Below are positions 52,301-59,405 of a stretch of DNA of 64,000 nt, one piece after another. Position numbers and translations under genes: made by a program. The number at the start of each line of letters is the position of its first letter. Positions within the stretch are counted from its first letter, which is position 1. Source of the stretch: KK5 sp034043675 (GTDB lineage: Bacteria; Pseudomonadota; Gammaproteobacteria; Burkholderiales; Burkholderiaceae_C); contig NZ_JAXCLA010000004.1 of the NCBI RefSeq assembly GCF_034043675.1, positions 620,001 through 684,000 of the forward strand. The letters run 5' to 3'. The notes beneath the pieces were generated by a model. It searched no databases, was not told the DNA's origin, and saw only the letters and a program-made list of their open reading frames with translations.

Positions 52301-52904
52301 TGCCGCTGACGAGCGGCTTGACGGCCACTTCGACGTCGGCCGCAAGCGTCGACAGAAAGGGCAGCTCGATTTGCAGATCGCTGAGCTCGTGCTTTTGCTT
52401 GACCGGCTGGTCATCGAACAAGACCTGACCCTGATGCAGCTGGATGTTGTAGAGCCCGAAGCGCGCGGGTTCGGCATTGGCCTCCGGTGCAGAAGGCTTC
52501 GAGAAGCGAGCGATCAGGTCGTCGACGTCGTAGTGACCTTCCGACGTGCGGCTCAGGCGCAGGACCGGCCGCTCGATCCGCAGCGAGGACAGCACGGGGT
52601 TCAGGTGCCAGATCGAGCGCAGAGACAAGGTCGTCTCCACATGGGCGAGCGTGAGCAGCGGTGGATCCGAGGGTTTGGCGCCGGCGATCTGCAGGCCATC
52701 GAGCGCAAGCGCCAGTCGCCAGGGCTCGAAGTGCACGTCCGCAACGCTGACCGGCCGGCCGAGGGCCTCGCCCGCCATGCGCATGCCTGGGCCTGCAAGC
52801 CAGCGCGGCACGAGCAGCCAGCCGGCCACCATCAACAGGACGATGACGCCCAGTATGCTTAGCGCCCAGCGCCGGAGGGTTCGGGAAGGACTTGGCATTG
52901 ACAT
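49383..52904 (-). CDS. DUF748/AsmA-like envelope protein with OmpA-like C-terminus
   Basis: 1173 residues from ATG 52904. One N-terminal transmembrane helix (ALSILGVIVLLMVAGWLLV, about residues 14-32) is followed by a very long periplasmic region made of repeating beta strands. The DUF748 pattern is clear in VADVHFEPWRLALALDGLQI and FGLYNIQLHQGQVLFDD. Central linkers are Ala/Pro-rich. The C-terminal 150 residues contain an OmpA-like stretch (VAKMLAERPGLDLTITGWAG, LATARASAIRDALIAKGI). AsmA-like repeats are known for lipid transport between membranes, so an envelope lipid role is plausible. It is divergent from the YdcF-like gene with 42 bases between. Confidence 0.88.
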   Translation of the reverse strand: MSMPSPSRTLRRWALSILGVIVLLMVAGWLLVPRWLAGPGMRMAGEALGRPVSVADVHFEPWRLALALDGLQIAGAKPSDPPLLTLAHVETTLSLRSIWHLNPVLSSLRIERPVLRLSRTSEGHYDVDDLIARFSKPSAPEANAEPARFGLYNIQLHQGQVLFDDQPVKQKHELSDLQIELPFLSTLAADVEVAVKPLVSGKLNGVSFGSDGQLLPFAAQRQARLDLKIDKLDLAPYLDYQPADLPLRLKQGHVDLKLSANFSQPAKDGPQLQLSGEIGLGDVALQTPAGQPWLDWRELHIALKDVQPLRRHVQLGAVQWTGVALRLNRDANGHLWLPGGGGDISSGDTPAAASTPWTIGLDGFELKDAAVDWHDASLPAPVALSASDIQAKLGALSWPLKGSTPLNYALRIAAPGGKVQPAQLQGAGSLAAEQLSLKSGWQDLSLADFGPYLQAQLPAALKGQFSGQVTLAVQRPLEPDAANRATLELQDLRVAKLALETLRPAEPVFAAEALELDALKLDLGAKLVQAGELSLRRPSVQAVRAADGRWRHDALMPPSAAATSTAQPEPASAWRLALQGIAIDQGSLRLQDAQAGDAAIEAKDIKLRLQNLAWPASSKAAIPAELSLALDRARDNKATNSARSVGRLQWKGQVLLAPLSISGKLQADQLPVHLVGPYLDKTWGIQLRRADLGLKGEFAATQASAGWQASWNGDVHIGPLRVTQAIGEEGQGGAGAELLRWQTLDLNGLALRSKPGEPMDVTVANALLDDYYMRLNIDEKGRFNVSDLGGAGAPKTAEAPGAAASAAAPPTSPASSPALRLSLGGLKFSKGQVDFSDHFVRPNYSAALSEVNGTLGAFTTGPDVKAPLSMRGKVQGTGDLDVEGWLNPTGAPLTMDIKARTSDIELPPLSPYAAKYAGYAITRGKLSSQVEYKIDASGQLQASNKITLDQLTFGDHVDGPDATTLPVLLAVALLKDSNGVIDLDLPVSGSINDPEFSIGGIVWKLIGNLLKKALLSPFSLFSGSDGGDASQAAFAPGSAEPGAPEQLDKVAKMLAERPGLDLTITGWAGAAADSQALQQKLGAAAADAERKRAERRQQRGAAAAAAPAAAASAPPVSDEQLTQLATARASAIRDALIAKGIANGRLFLATPRLADAANAADWQPHAELSLSAR

Positions 52905-52946
52905 GCGGAAGACGAGACTCTGATCGATCTGGAGCCGCATTATTTC

Positions 52947-53777
52947 TTGGAAAGAATTGAGAACTTGAACATCGCTGACCTCGTCCATGGCCTGAAGCCC
53001 TTGTTGCTGGTTCTGCTGCTGCCTCCGGTTCCGCTGATGTTGCTGATCGCCCTGGGGGGCGTGCTGATGCTTCGGCGGCACATGCGCTGGGGCATGTCGA
53101 TGCTGATGCTCGGGCTTCTCGGCCTGTGGTTGAGCTGCTGCGAAGGCAGCACGCGCTGGCTGAACCGCTACCTGCTAGATACGCCCGCCGCATTGAATGC
53201 ACGGGACTTGGCTGCGTTGCACCGGCAGCAACTCGCGACGCACGACGTGGCCGTGCTGGTGCTTGGCGCGGGGGTGCGCGACTATGTGCCCGAGTACATG
53301 GGCCCAGGCCTCCAGCCGTTGACGGAAGAGCGCCTGCGCTATGGCGTATGGCTCGCGCGCCGACTGGAGGCGCCGCTGGGTTTCACCGGCGGCATCGGCT
53401 GGGGTGCCCGGAATAAGCTCTTTACCGAAGCTGCGCTGGTCGAGCGCGCCGCGCGCGATCAATTCGACACGCCCCTGCGTTGGGCGGAGAGCCGGTCACG
53501 CGACACACGAGAGAACGCCAGCCTGAGCCTACCCTTGCTGAAGGCTTCTGGCGTGCGCAAGCTGGTTCTGGTCACGCACGTCGAGCACATGCCACGGGCG
53601 CTGAAGAATTTCCATGAAGCAGCCCAGGGTGCGAACGCGATGGAGATCATCGCGGCACCGGTCGGCCTGATGTCTAACGGCACCGGCGCATGGCTCGATT
53701 GGTGCCCAAGCGGGGAAGGCGCCTCAGGCGTGCGCTACGTCGTCTACGAATGGCTAGGCAGCTTGGCCGGCCACTGA
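52947..53777 (+). CDS. YdcF/ElyC-family (DUF218) membrane protein
   Basis: 276 residues if TTG 52947 is the start. No in-frame ATG or GTG precedes the conserved region, so the start is uncertain (TTG 52965 also possible). Two hydrophobic helices at about residues 16-60 precede a DUF218 domain with VAVLVLGAGVRDY, RLRYGVWLARRL, GFTGGIGW and ESRSRDTRENASLSLPLL, the usual order of motifs. ElyC relatives act in envelope polysaccharide homeostasis; the role here is not proven. The 6S RNA candidate follows in the same direction. Confidence 0.82.
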   Translation: MERIENLNIADLVHGLKPLLLVLLLPPVPLMLLIALGGVLMLRRHMRWGMSMLMLGLLGLWLSCCEGSTRWLNRYLLDTPAALNARDLAALHRQQLATHDVAVLVLGAGVRDYVPEYMGPGLQPLTEERLRYGVWLARRLEAPLGFTGGIGWGARNKLFTEAALVERAARDQFDTPLRWAESRSRDTRENASLSLPLLKASGVRKLVLVTHVEHMPRALKNFHEAAQGANAMEIIAAPVGLMSNGTGAWLDWCPSGEGASGVRYVVYEWLGSLAGH

Positions 53778-53793
53778 GCGCCACAAATAGAAA

Positions 53794-53821
53794 CCCCTCC
53801 CAACCTGAAGGCTGGAAGGGG
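53794..53821 (-). terminator. Intrinsic terminator for minus-strand transcription from ubiD
   Basis: On the minus strand a 12-bp stem (two G-U pairs) with a TTCA loop, CCCCTTCCAGCC/GGTTGGGAGGGG, is followed by TTTCTATTT. It lies about 150 bases past the ubiD stop. It would also stop read-through antisense to the 6S RNA gene. Confidence 0.65.
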
Positions 53822-53975
53822 CGGGTGGCTGACGCCACCTTTGGGGCTCCAGGGCGATTTGCCGAGGGGCTCCTGGCGCGCAAAGATTGCGCCAGAGTGT
53901 TTGCCTTGAGAAGGCCTTACAAACTTAGGCGAGTCGCCCAGGCCTTTCAAGGCTCGCCACCGCTCCTGTTCACCG
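53795..53975 (+). ncRNA. ssrS: 6S RNA (ssrS) candidate
   Basis: The spacer folds as a long rod like 6S RNA, the RNA polymerase decoy. The closing stem is 53818-53829 with 53956-53966 (11 pairs, one bulge). A large central bubble follows, whose 3' strand carries the small hairpin GCCTTTCAAGGC (53943-53954). The terminal stem is 53852-53867 with 53924-53939 (15 of 16 paired). The apical part holds CTGGCGC/GCGCCAG. The segment GAGAAGGCCTTACAAAC on the 3' side resembles the E. coli 6S GAGAAGCCTTAAAAC at the equivalent place. The ends are approximate. Confidence 0.7.
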
Positions 53976-55526
53976 ATTGACAAACAATCGTTCGAAGAGT
54001 TGCTCTGCGCGCTGCTCGACCTCGGCCGGCATCGTGATCGCGCGGCCCCATTCGCGGGTCGTCTCGCCGGGCCACTTGTTGGTCGCGTCCAGCCCCATCT
54101 TGCCGCCCAGGCCGCTGACCGGTGACGCGAAGTCCAGGTAGTCGATCGGCGTGCTATCGACCAAGGTCGTGTCGCGCACCGGGTCCATCCGGGTCGTGAT
54201 GGCCCAGACGACTTCCTTCCAGTCGCGGATGTCGACGTCCTCGTCCACGATGACGATGAACTTCGTGTACATGAACTGCCGCAGGTAGCTCCACAGGCCG
54301 AACATCAGGCGCTTGGCGTGACCGGGATAGGCCTTGCGGATCGAGATCACGGCCATGCGGTAACTGCAGCCCTCAGGCGGCAGATAGAAGTCGACGATCT
54401 CGCTGAACTGTTTCTGCAGGATCGGCACGAAGACTTCGTTGAGCGCAACGCCGAGGATGGCGGGCTCGTCGGGCGGCTTGCCGGTGTAGGTGGAGTGGTA
54501 GATCGGGTTGGCACGGCGCGTGAGCCTCGTCAGCTCGAAGACCGGGAACCAGTCCTGCTCGTTGTAATAGCCAGTGTGATCGCCGTAGGGGCCCTCCAGC
54601 GCGTGCAGGTAACCGCCCTTCTCTTTCAGCGGGATGCCGTCCTCGCTGACACCGACATAGCCCGGCGCGGCCACGGGAATGCGGCCCTCCAGCACGATCT
54701 CCGCGCTGGCCGGCACCTGCAGCATGCGGCCCGCCTCGCCGACGCCGCTGTCGACCAACTCGGTGCGCGACCCGCGCAGCAAGCCGGCGAACTGGTATTC
54801 GGACAGGCTGTCCGGCACCGGAGTCACGGCACCGAGGATGGTCGCCGGATCGGCGCCAAGCGCCACGGCGATCGGAAAGGGCTGGCCCGGGTTCGCCAGC
54901 GCGAAGTCGCGGAAATCCAGCGCCCCGCCGCGATGGGCGAGCCAGCGCATGATCAGTTGCCGCCGCCCGATCACCTGCTGCCGGTAGATGCCCAGGTTCT
55001 GCCGCAGGCGCGGCTTCTCGACGCTCTGCGGCCCGCGGGTGATCACGAGGCCCCAGGTGATCAGCGGGCCAACGTCGCCGGGCCAGCAAGTCTGGATGGG
55101 CAAGGCCTTCAGGTCGATGTCGTCGCCTTCCAGGATCTCCTCCTGGCACGCGCCTCGGCCGACCACGCGAGGCTTCATGTCCCACAGCGCCTTTCCCATT
55201 TCCAGCAGGCGTCCGACATCCTTCAGACCCTTGGGCGGCTCGGGCTCCTTCAGGTTGGCGAGCACGTGGCCTACATCGCGAAGCTCCTGTAGGCTCTGCG
55301 CGCCCATGCCGAGCGCGACGCGCCGCGTCGTGCCGAAAAGATTGGTAAGCGCAGGTGTCGCATAGCCCGCCGGCTTTTCGAACAGCAGCGCCGGACCCTC
55401 GGCCCGCAAAACACGGTCGCTGAGCGCCGTCACCTCCAGATGGGGGGAGACCGGCTCCAGCACGCGCCGCAGCTCGCCCATGCCCTCCAGCCCGTGAATG
55501 AAATCACGCAGATCTCGGTACTTCAT
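53970..55526 (-). CDS. ubiD: UbiD-family 4-hydroxy-3-polyprenylbenzoate decarboxylase
   Basis: 518 residues, close to E. coli UbiD. It decarboxylates the ubiquinone precursor using prenylated FMN made by UbiX. The family start MKYRDLRDFIHGLEGMGELRR and the conserved central blocks (NLGIYRQQVIGRR, AHRGGALDF, EIVLEGRIP and GPYGDHTGYYN) are intact, including the Glu/Arg environment of the cofactor. The ATG has no Shine-Dalgarno, and a TTGACT box lies 23-28 bases upstream, so the message may have little or no leader. Its 3' end touches the 3' end of the convergent 6S RNA candidate. Confidence 0.95.
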   Translation of the reverse strand: MKYRDLRDFIHGLEGMGELRRVLEPVSPHLEVTALSDRVLRAEGPALLFEKPAGYATPALTNLFGTTRRVALGMGAQSLQELRDVGHVLANLKEPEPPKGLKDVGRLLEMGKALWDMKPRVVGRGACQEEILEGDDIDLKALPIQTCWPGDVGPLITWGLVITRGPQSVEKPRLRQNLGIYRQQVIGRRQLIMRWLAHRGGALDFRDFALANPGQPFPIAVALGADPATILGAVTPVPDSLSEYQFAGLLRGSRTELVDSGVGEAGRMLQVPASAEIVLEGRIPVAAPGYVGVSEDGIPLKEKGGYLHALEGPYGDHTGYYNEQDWFPVFELTRLTRRANPIYHSTYTGKPPDEPAILGVALNEVFVPILQKQFSEIVDFYLPPEGCSYRMAVISIRKAYPGHAKRLMFGLWSYLRQFMYTKFIVIVDEDVDIRDWKEVVWAITTRMDPVRDTTLVDSTPIDYLDFASPVSGLGGKMGLDATNKWPGETTREWGRAITMPAEVEQRAEQLFERLFVNR

Positions 55527-55546
55527 AACTTATGGTAATTTAGAAG

Positions 55547-55567
55547 CCAGTCAATAAGCTTGACTGG
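55547..55567. promoter_or_regulatory. Inverted repeat holding divergent TTGACT boxes
   Basis: CCAGTCAA (55547-55554) and TTGACTGG (55560-55567) form a perfect inverted repeat with a five-base centre. Each arm supplies a TTGACT -35-like hexamer, one facing ubiD and one facing the lytic transglycosylase. It could also be an operator, or on the plus strand a short terminator since TTATTTTT follows. Confidence 0.5.
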
Positions 55568-55587
55568 TTATTTTTGATCTCTAGAAT
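55560..55587 (+). promoter_or_regulatory. Sigma-70 promoter for the lytic transglycosylase transcript
   Basis: TTGACT (55560-55565), 16-base spacer, TAGAAT (55582-55587): each hexamer matches consensus at five of six positions. Transcription would begin near 55594 and give a leader of about 215 bases. Confidence 0.6.
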
Positions 55588-55594
55588 CCGCCTG

Positions 55595-55803
55595 CCCTTG
55601 ATCATCAAGGGTTTACCCGTGGCTCGACCTTTGGGAGGGAACGAGCCACCTCGCTGCCGATGGACGCCGGTCAGCGCCTGGTCTCTGGCACATCTGATGA
55701 TGAGCCCCGAGACAAGTCGCAGGGACCGGCCCATTATCACTACCGCTCCCGAGAGGCCTCGCCGGCAAGCCGACGAGGCCTCTTGGTGCGGGAGAGAAGA
55801 AAG
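55595..55803 (+). promoter_or_regulatory. Structured 5' leader of the lytic transglycosylase (candidate cis-regulatory RNA)
   Basis: Successive stems are: CCCTTGAT/ATCAAGGG (55595-55611); GTGGCTCG/CGAGCCAC (55619-55626 with 55642-55649); a composite 16-bp helix GCCGGTC, CCTG, GTCTC with GAGAC, CAGG, GACCGGC (55666-55730); and AGAGGCCTCG/CGAGGCCTCT with an inner CGGC/GCCG (55752-55783). The last is terminator-like but lacks a T-run. No known riboswitch class was recognised. The Shine-Dalgarno AAGGAG follows at 55801. Confidence 0.5.
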
Positions 55804-55810
55804 GAGTCGC

Positions 55811-56665
55811 ATGACAGCGCGTCAAGAAGTTCTATCCCTCGCCCGCCGCACCGGTGAGGCGACGTCCCTGTTCGTGAAGGACATCGGCCAGGGGCTCCTG
55901 GTCGTCAGCCACAACACGCTGGCCCTGCTGGGTCTGGCCGTCGTGGCGGTGGCGCTGACCTTCGTCAGCCAGGCCGAGTTGCGCCACCAGCTCGAATCGA
56001 AGGCTTTCGGCTGGCTGAATGCTCGTCAGGAAGCTCGCGCCGAGGCCGAAGGCAACACGCTCTATGGCACGGCCGAACCCGATGCGATCGCGCGCGCCAC
56101 CGCGTCGAACCCGCGCGACCTGAATCGCCAGCAGGCTGCGGTGGCCCAATGGCTGTCGCGCCGCTACCGCGTGGCGCCGGAACCGGTCAGCCGCTTGGTG
56201 CAAGAGGCCTGGACAGCCGGCCAACGCGCCCACGTCGAGCCGACCCTGATCCTGGCCGTGATGGCGATCGAGTCCGGGTTCAACCCGTTTGCCCAAAGCT
56301 CCGTGGGCGCGCAGGGCCTGATGCAGGTGATGACGCGCGTCCACGACGACAAGTACGAAGCCTTCGGGGGTACCTTCGCAGCCTTCGATCCGGTGACAAA
56401 CGTCCGTGTCGGCGTGCAGGTGCTGAAGGAGTGCATCCAACGCGCTGGCGGCATCGAGGAAGGCCTGCGCTACTACGTCGGCGCCGCCAATATGACGGAC
56501 GATGCGGGCTACGCCTCGCGCGTGCTGGCCGAAGCCGAGCAGATGAAGGCCGTGGCCGCGGGCCGCAACGTGCCGCCGCTGCAGCCCCGCATGGTCCGCG
56601 ACCCGGCGACTCCGCCCGCCCCGGCCGCCGACGAGCGCGTGGCGATGCTGCACGACATCCACTGA
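55811..56665 (+). CDS. Membrane-anchored lytic transglycosylase (SLT domain)
   Basis: 284 residues from ATG 55811 with AAGGAG four bases upstream. A transmembrane helix lies at about residues 33-54 (NTLALLGLAVVAVALTFV), then a linker, then a soluble SLT domain from about residue 125. The catalytic Glu is in ILAVMAIESGFNPFAQSSVG, and LMQVMTR, NVRVGVQVLKEC and GLRYYVGAAN are the following family motifs. It would cleave peptidoglycan between MurNAc and GlcNAc on the periplasmic side. The long leader ahead of it suggests post-transcriptional control. glyA follows after a riboswitch. Confidence 0.9.
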   Translation: MTARQEVLSLARRTGEATSLFVKDIGQGLLVVSHNTLALLGLAVVAVALTFVSQAELRHQLESKAFGWLNARQEARAEAEGNTLYGTAEPDAIARATASNPRDLNRQQAAVAQWLSRRYRVAPEPVSRLVQEAWTAGQRAHVEPTLILAVMAIESGFNPFAQSSVGAQGLMQVMTRVHDDKYEAFGGTFAAFDPVTNVRVGVQVLKECIQRAGGIEEGLRYYVGAANMTDDAGYASRVLAEAEQMKAVAAGRNVPPLQPRMVRDPATPPAPAADERVAMLHDIH

Positions 56666-56694
56666 ACGCCCCGCCCCGGGGCGCTACACTCTCC

Positions 56695-56812
56695 CATTCG
56701 CGCGACTGGCGATCAAGGCTGCCGAGGACCGATCCGGCAGCCCGAGGTGGTGGACCACCGGGAAGCGCGAACAGACCCGCCGTCTGTCTTCCGCCGTTCG
56801 CCTGGGCACCCC
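56695..56812 (+). promoter_or_regulatory. ZTP/ZMP riboswitch (pfl motif) upstream of glyA
   Basis: All core elements of the pfl motif appear in order. A closing helix TTCGCGC/GCGCGAA (about 56698-56704 with 56765-56771) is followed by GACTGGCG (56704-56711), the internal GGTGGACCACCGGGAAGC segment (56747-56764 region), a linker hairpin CAGAC/GTCTG, and the conserved second subdomain CGCCTGGGCACC (56799-56810). This class senses the purine intermediate ZTP, which rises when 10-formyl-tetrahydrofolate is short, and commonly controls glyA. TACACT at 56685-56690 is a possible -10. Confidence 0.9.
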
Positions 56813-56899
56813 TGCACTCACTGGCCGCGCTTGTTGTTTCATGCGCAGCCCGGTGGGCCGCCAGGGACTCCACCTCTAGCTTGAGCAGTGCCAACCCAT

Positions 56900-58147
56900 A
56901 TGTTTGATCGCAACACCTCCACCCTCGCCCAGGTCGACCCGGATCTGTGGACGGCCATCCAGAACGAGAACCAGCGCCAGGAAGATCACATCGAGTTGAT
57001 CGCCTCGGAGAACTACACCTCGCCCGCCGTCATGCAGGCGCAGGGCAGCCAGCTGACCAACAAGTACGCCGAGGGCTATCCCGGCAAGCGCTACTACGGC
57101 GGCTGCGAATACGTGGACGTGGTCGAGCAACTGGCCATCGATCGCCTGAAGCAACTGTTCGGCGCCGAAAACGCCAACGTGCAGCCGAACTCCGGCTCGC
57201 AAGCCAACCAGGGCGTGTTCTTCGGCCTGCTGCAGCCCGGCGACACGATCATGGGCATGAGCCTGGCGGAAGGCGGCCACCTGACGCACGGCATGCCGCT
57301 GAACATGAGCGGCAAGTGGTTCAAGGTCGTCAGCTACGGCCTGAACGCCCAGGAAGACATCGACTATGACGCGATGGAAGCCACGGCCCGCGAGCACAAG
57401 CCGAAGCTGATCATCGCCGGCGCCTCGGCCTTTGCGCTGCGCATCGATTTCGAGCGCTTCGCCCGCATCGCCAAGGAGATCGGCGCCTACTTCATGGTCG
57501 ACATGGCCCACTACGCCGGCCTGATCGCCGCGGGCGTCTACCCGAACCCGGTGCCGCACGCGGACGTCGTCACCTCGACCACGCACAAGAGCCTGCGCGG
57601 CCCGCGCGGCGGCTTCATCCTGATGAAGGACCACGTCGCCAAGCAGATCAACAGCGCCATCTTCCCGGGCATCCAGGGCGGCCCGCTGATGCACGTGATC
57701 GCCGGCAAGGCCGTGGCCTTCAAGGAAGCGCTGACGCCCGAGTTCAAGGCCTACCAGGAACAGGTGGTCAAGAACGCCAAGGTGCTGGCCGACACGCTGA
57801 CCGAGCGCGGCCTGCGCATCGTCTCCGGCCGCACCGAGAGCCACGTGATGCTGGTCGACCTGCGCCCGAAGAACATGACCGGCAAGGAAGCCGAAGCCGT
57901 GCTGGGCCTGGCCCACATGACCTGCAACAAGAACGGCATCCCGAACGACCCGCAGAAGCCGATGGTCACCAGCGGCATCCGCCTCGGCACGCCAGCCATG
58001 ACGACCCGCGGCTTCAAGGAGGAGCAGGTGCGTCTCACCGCTCACCTGATCGCCGACGTGCTGGACAAGCCGCACGACGAGGCCAACCTCGCCACCGTGC
58101 GCGAGAAGGTCGCCGCGCTGACGCGCGACTTCCCGGTCTACCGCTGA
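56900..58147 (+). CDS. glyA: Serine hydroxymethyltransferase
   Basis: 415 residues from ATG 56900; GTG 56888 in frame is less likely. It interconverts serine and glycine, charging tetrahydrofolate with a one-carbon unit. The PLP lysine is in the family motif VTSTTHKSLRGPRGG near residue 230. HIELIASENYTSPAVMQAQG and NKYAEGYPGKRYYGG near the N-terminus are standard. A ZTP riboswitch precedes it, linking expression to folate status. nrdR follows 20 bases later, a conserved order in betaproteobacteria. Confidence 0.98.
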   Translation: MFDRNTSTLAQVDPDLWTAIQNENQRQEDHIELIASENYTSPAVMQAQGSQLTNKYAEGYPGKRYYGGCEYVDVVEQLAIDRLKQLFGAENANVQPNSGSQANQGVFFGLLQPGDTIMGMSLAEGGHLTHGMPLNMSGKWFKVVSYGLNAQEDIDYDAMEATAREHKPKLIIAGASAFALRIDFERFARIAKEIGAYFMVDMAHYAGLIAAGVYPNPVPHADVVTSTTHKSLRGPRGGFILMKDHVAKQINSAIFPGIQGGPLMHVIAGKAVAFKEALTPEFKAYQEQVVKNAKVLADTLTERGLRIVSGRTESHVMLVDLRPKNMTGKEAEAVLGLAHMTCNKNGIPNDPQKPMVTSGIRLGTPAMTTRGFKEEQVRLTAHLIADVLDKPHDEANLATVREKVAALTRDFPVYR

Positions 58148-58167
58148 TCGCTCGCTGAACCGCCGCG

Positions 58168-58611
58168 ATGCGTTGCCCGTTCTGCTCCCACACCGAGACC
58201 CAGGTCGCCGAGACCCGAGAATCGGACGAGGGCGACGTCATCCGGCGCAGGCGCCGCTGCCTGCACTGCGACAAGCGTTTCACCACCTACGAGCGGGCCG
58301 AAATCGCCCTGCCCGTGGTGGTGAAGAAAGACGGTACCCGCGCAGACTTCGACCCCAAGAAGCTGCGAGCCTCGATGCAACTGGCGCTACGCAAGCGCCC
58401 AGTGAGCATCGAGCAGATCGATGCCGCCCTTGCGCGCATCGAAGAAAAGCTGCTGACCAGCGGCGTGCGCGAACTGCCGTCCACCCGCGTCGGCGAGCTC
58501 GTGATGCGCGAGCTGAAGAAAATCGACAAGGTCGCCTACGTGCGCTTCGCCTCGGTCTACCGAAGCTTCGAGGACGTGGACGAGTTCCGGCAGTTGATCC
58601 GCGAGATCTGA
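58168..58611 (+). CDS. nrdR: Transcriptional repressor NrdR
   Basis: 147 residues. The N-terminal zinc ribbon is MRCPFCSHTETQV with CLHCDKRFTTYER (two Cys pairs), and the ATP-cone domain occupies about residues 49-139 (VKKDGTRADFDPKKLRASM). NrdR represses ribonucleotide reductase genes when dATP is abundant by binding NrdR boxes. No nrd genes are in the window. Co-transcription with glyA is likely. Confidence 0.97.
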   Translation: MRCPFCSHTETQVAETRESDEGDVIRRRRRCLHCDKRFTTYERAEIALPVVVKKDGTRADFDPKKLRASMQLALRKRPVSIEQIDAALARIEEKLLTSGVRELPSTRVGELVMRELKKIDKVAYVRFASVYRSFEDVDEFRQLIREI

Positions 58612-58742
58612 AGCGCCCCCCACGCTTGAAGCCGGCGGTCGTCTACTAAGAGAGACCACCCCCCTATAGGCCATGATGGCGTTCCACCACGTGCAGCCCG
58701 CACAGTGCGGTCCGTGATGGACACGCCGTCGAGGCATCAGCT

Positions 58743-59321
58743 ATGTGGTCAAGCACTTCGTCCGGAATACGCTCCCACGGCATCGGCGCCATCGAACTTC
58801 TCGTGACGCTGGCGGTCATCGGCATCATCGTCGCCATCGCTCTGCCCACGCTGACCGGCATGAAAAGGCACCAGCAACTGAAGTCGATCGCCGACGCGGT
58901 GCTGACCGACATCCGATTCGGTCGCAGCGAGGCCGCGCGGCTCAGCGTGCCAGTGCGACTACGCTTCAGCGACAGCATGCTAGGCAGTTGCTACCTACTC
59001 GAAGTCGGCGACAAGGGCAGGTGCGAATGCCGGGGAAGCGTGGCGGAAATGGCCGGGACAGCCGTCTGCACCAACGGCACCCACCCGCTGAAGCTCGTGT
59101 GGCTGCCGCGCTTGCGTGGCGTCACCGTGCAGTCGAACTGGTCCAGCATCACCTTTGACCCACGGCTGGGCACTGTCACTCCTGCCCCCACGATCAGCAT
59201 CGCCAACGATGAAGGCGAGGACATCAGCCAAGTGGTCAGCAGCATGGGTCGCATTCGCACTTGCACCCGCGCGCCGGGCTCAGGGTCACTGCCGCGCTGC
59301 GACGGCAAGAAGGCGCAATAG
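58743..59321 (+). CDS. FimT/GspH-like minor pseudopilin
   Basis: 192 residues. The type IV prepilin signature is HGIGAIELLVTLAVIGIIVA: cleavage after Gly, Glu at position 5, then the hydrophobic assembly helix. The mature domain follows the GspH/FimT pattern (LTDIRFGRSEAARLSVPVRL) and contains several Cys residues in CRCECRG-like and RTCTRAPG contexts that could form disulfides. It leads a run of six prepilin genes and would prime pilus assembly. The 131 bases upstream of it contain no clear promoter. Confidence 0.87.
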   Translation: MWSSTSSGIRSHGIGAIELLVTLAVIGIIVAIALPTLTGMKRHQQLKSIADAVLTDIRFGRSEAARLSVPVRLRFSDSMLGSCYLLEVGDKGRCECRGSVAEMAGTAVCTNGTHPLKLVWLPRLRGVTVQSNWSSITFDPRLGTVTPAPTISIANDEGEDISQVVSSMGRIRTCTRAPGSGSLPRCDGKKAQ

Positions 59322-59405
59322 TCGAACCGATGAACGGTCAAGCCCGGCAGACAGGCGGCACGATAGCGAGACAACGATTGCAAACAAGCTTTACATAATC
59401 GCGCC

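Noticed and set aside
50935..52430. GGTCAGGTC words within the DUF748 gene (near 50945 and 52425) and mutS (near 4460)
   Set aside because: They encode Gly-Gln-Val in frame and lack the GGGG lead; I treat them as chance matches to the intergenic repeat.
53690..53980. Small frames on both strands across the ydcF-ubiD spacer
   Set aside because: They coincide with the structured 6S RNA candidate and terminator and have no Shine-Dalgarno or homology-like motifs.
55574..55810. Upstream in-frame extension of the lytic transglycosylase
   Set aside because: The stretch consists of strong RNA stems and the real ATG has AAGGAG. The extension has no signal or family similarity.
58660..58700. Possible sigma-54 promoter (TGGC...TGCA) before the minor-pilin operon
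   Set aside because: The GG-to-GC spacing is 13 rather than 10 bases, so it does not fit the -24/-12 pattern.
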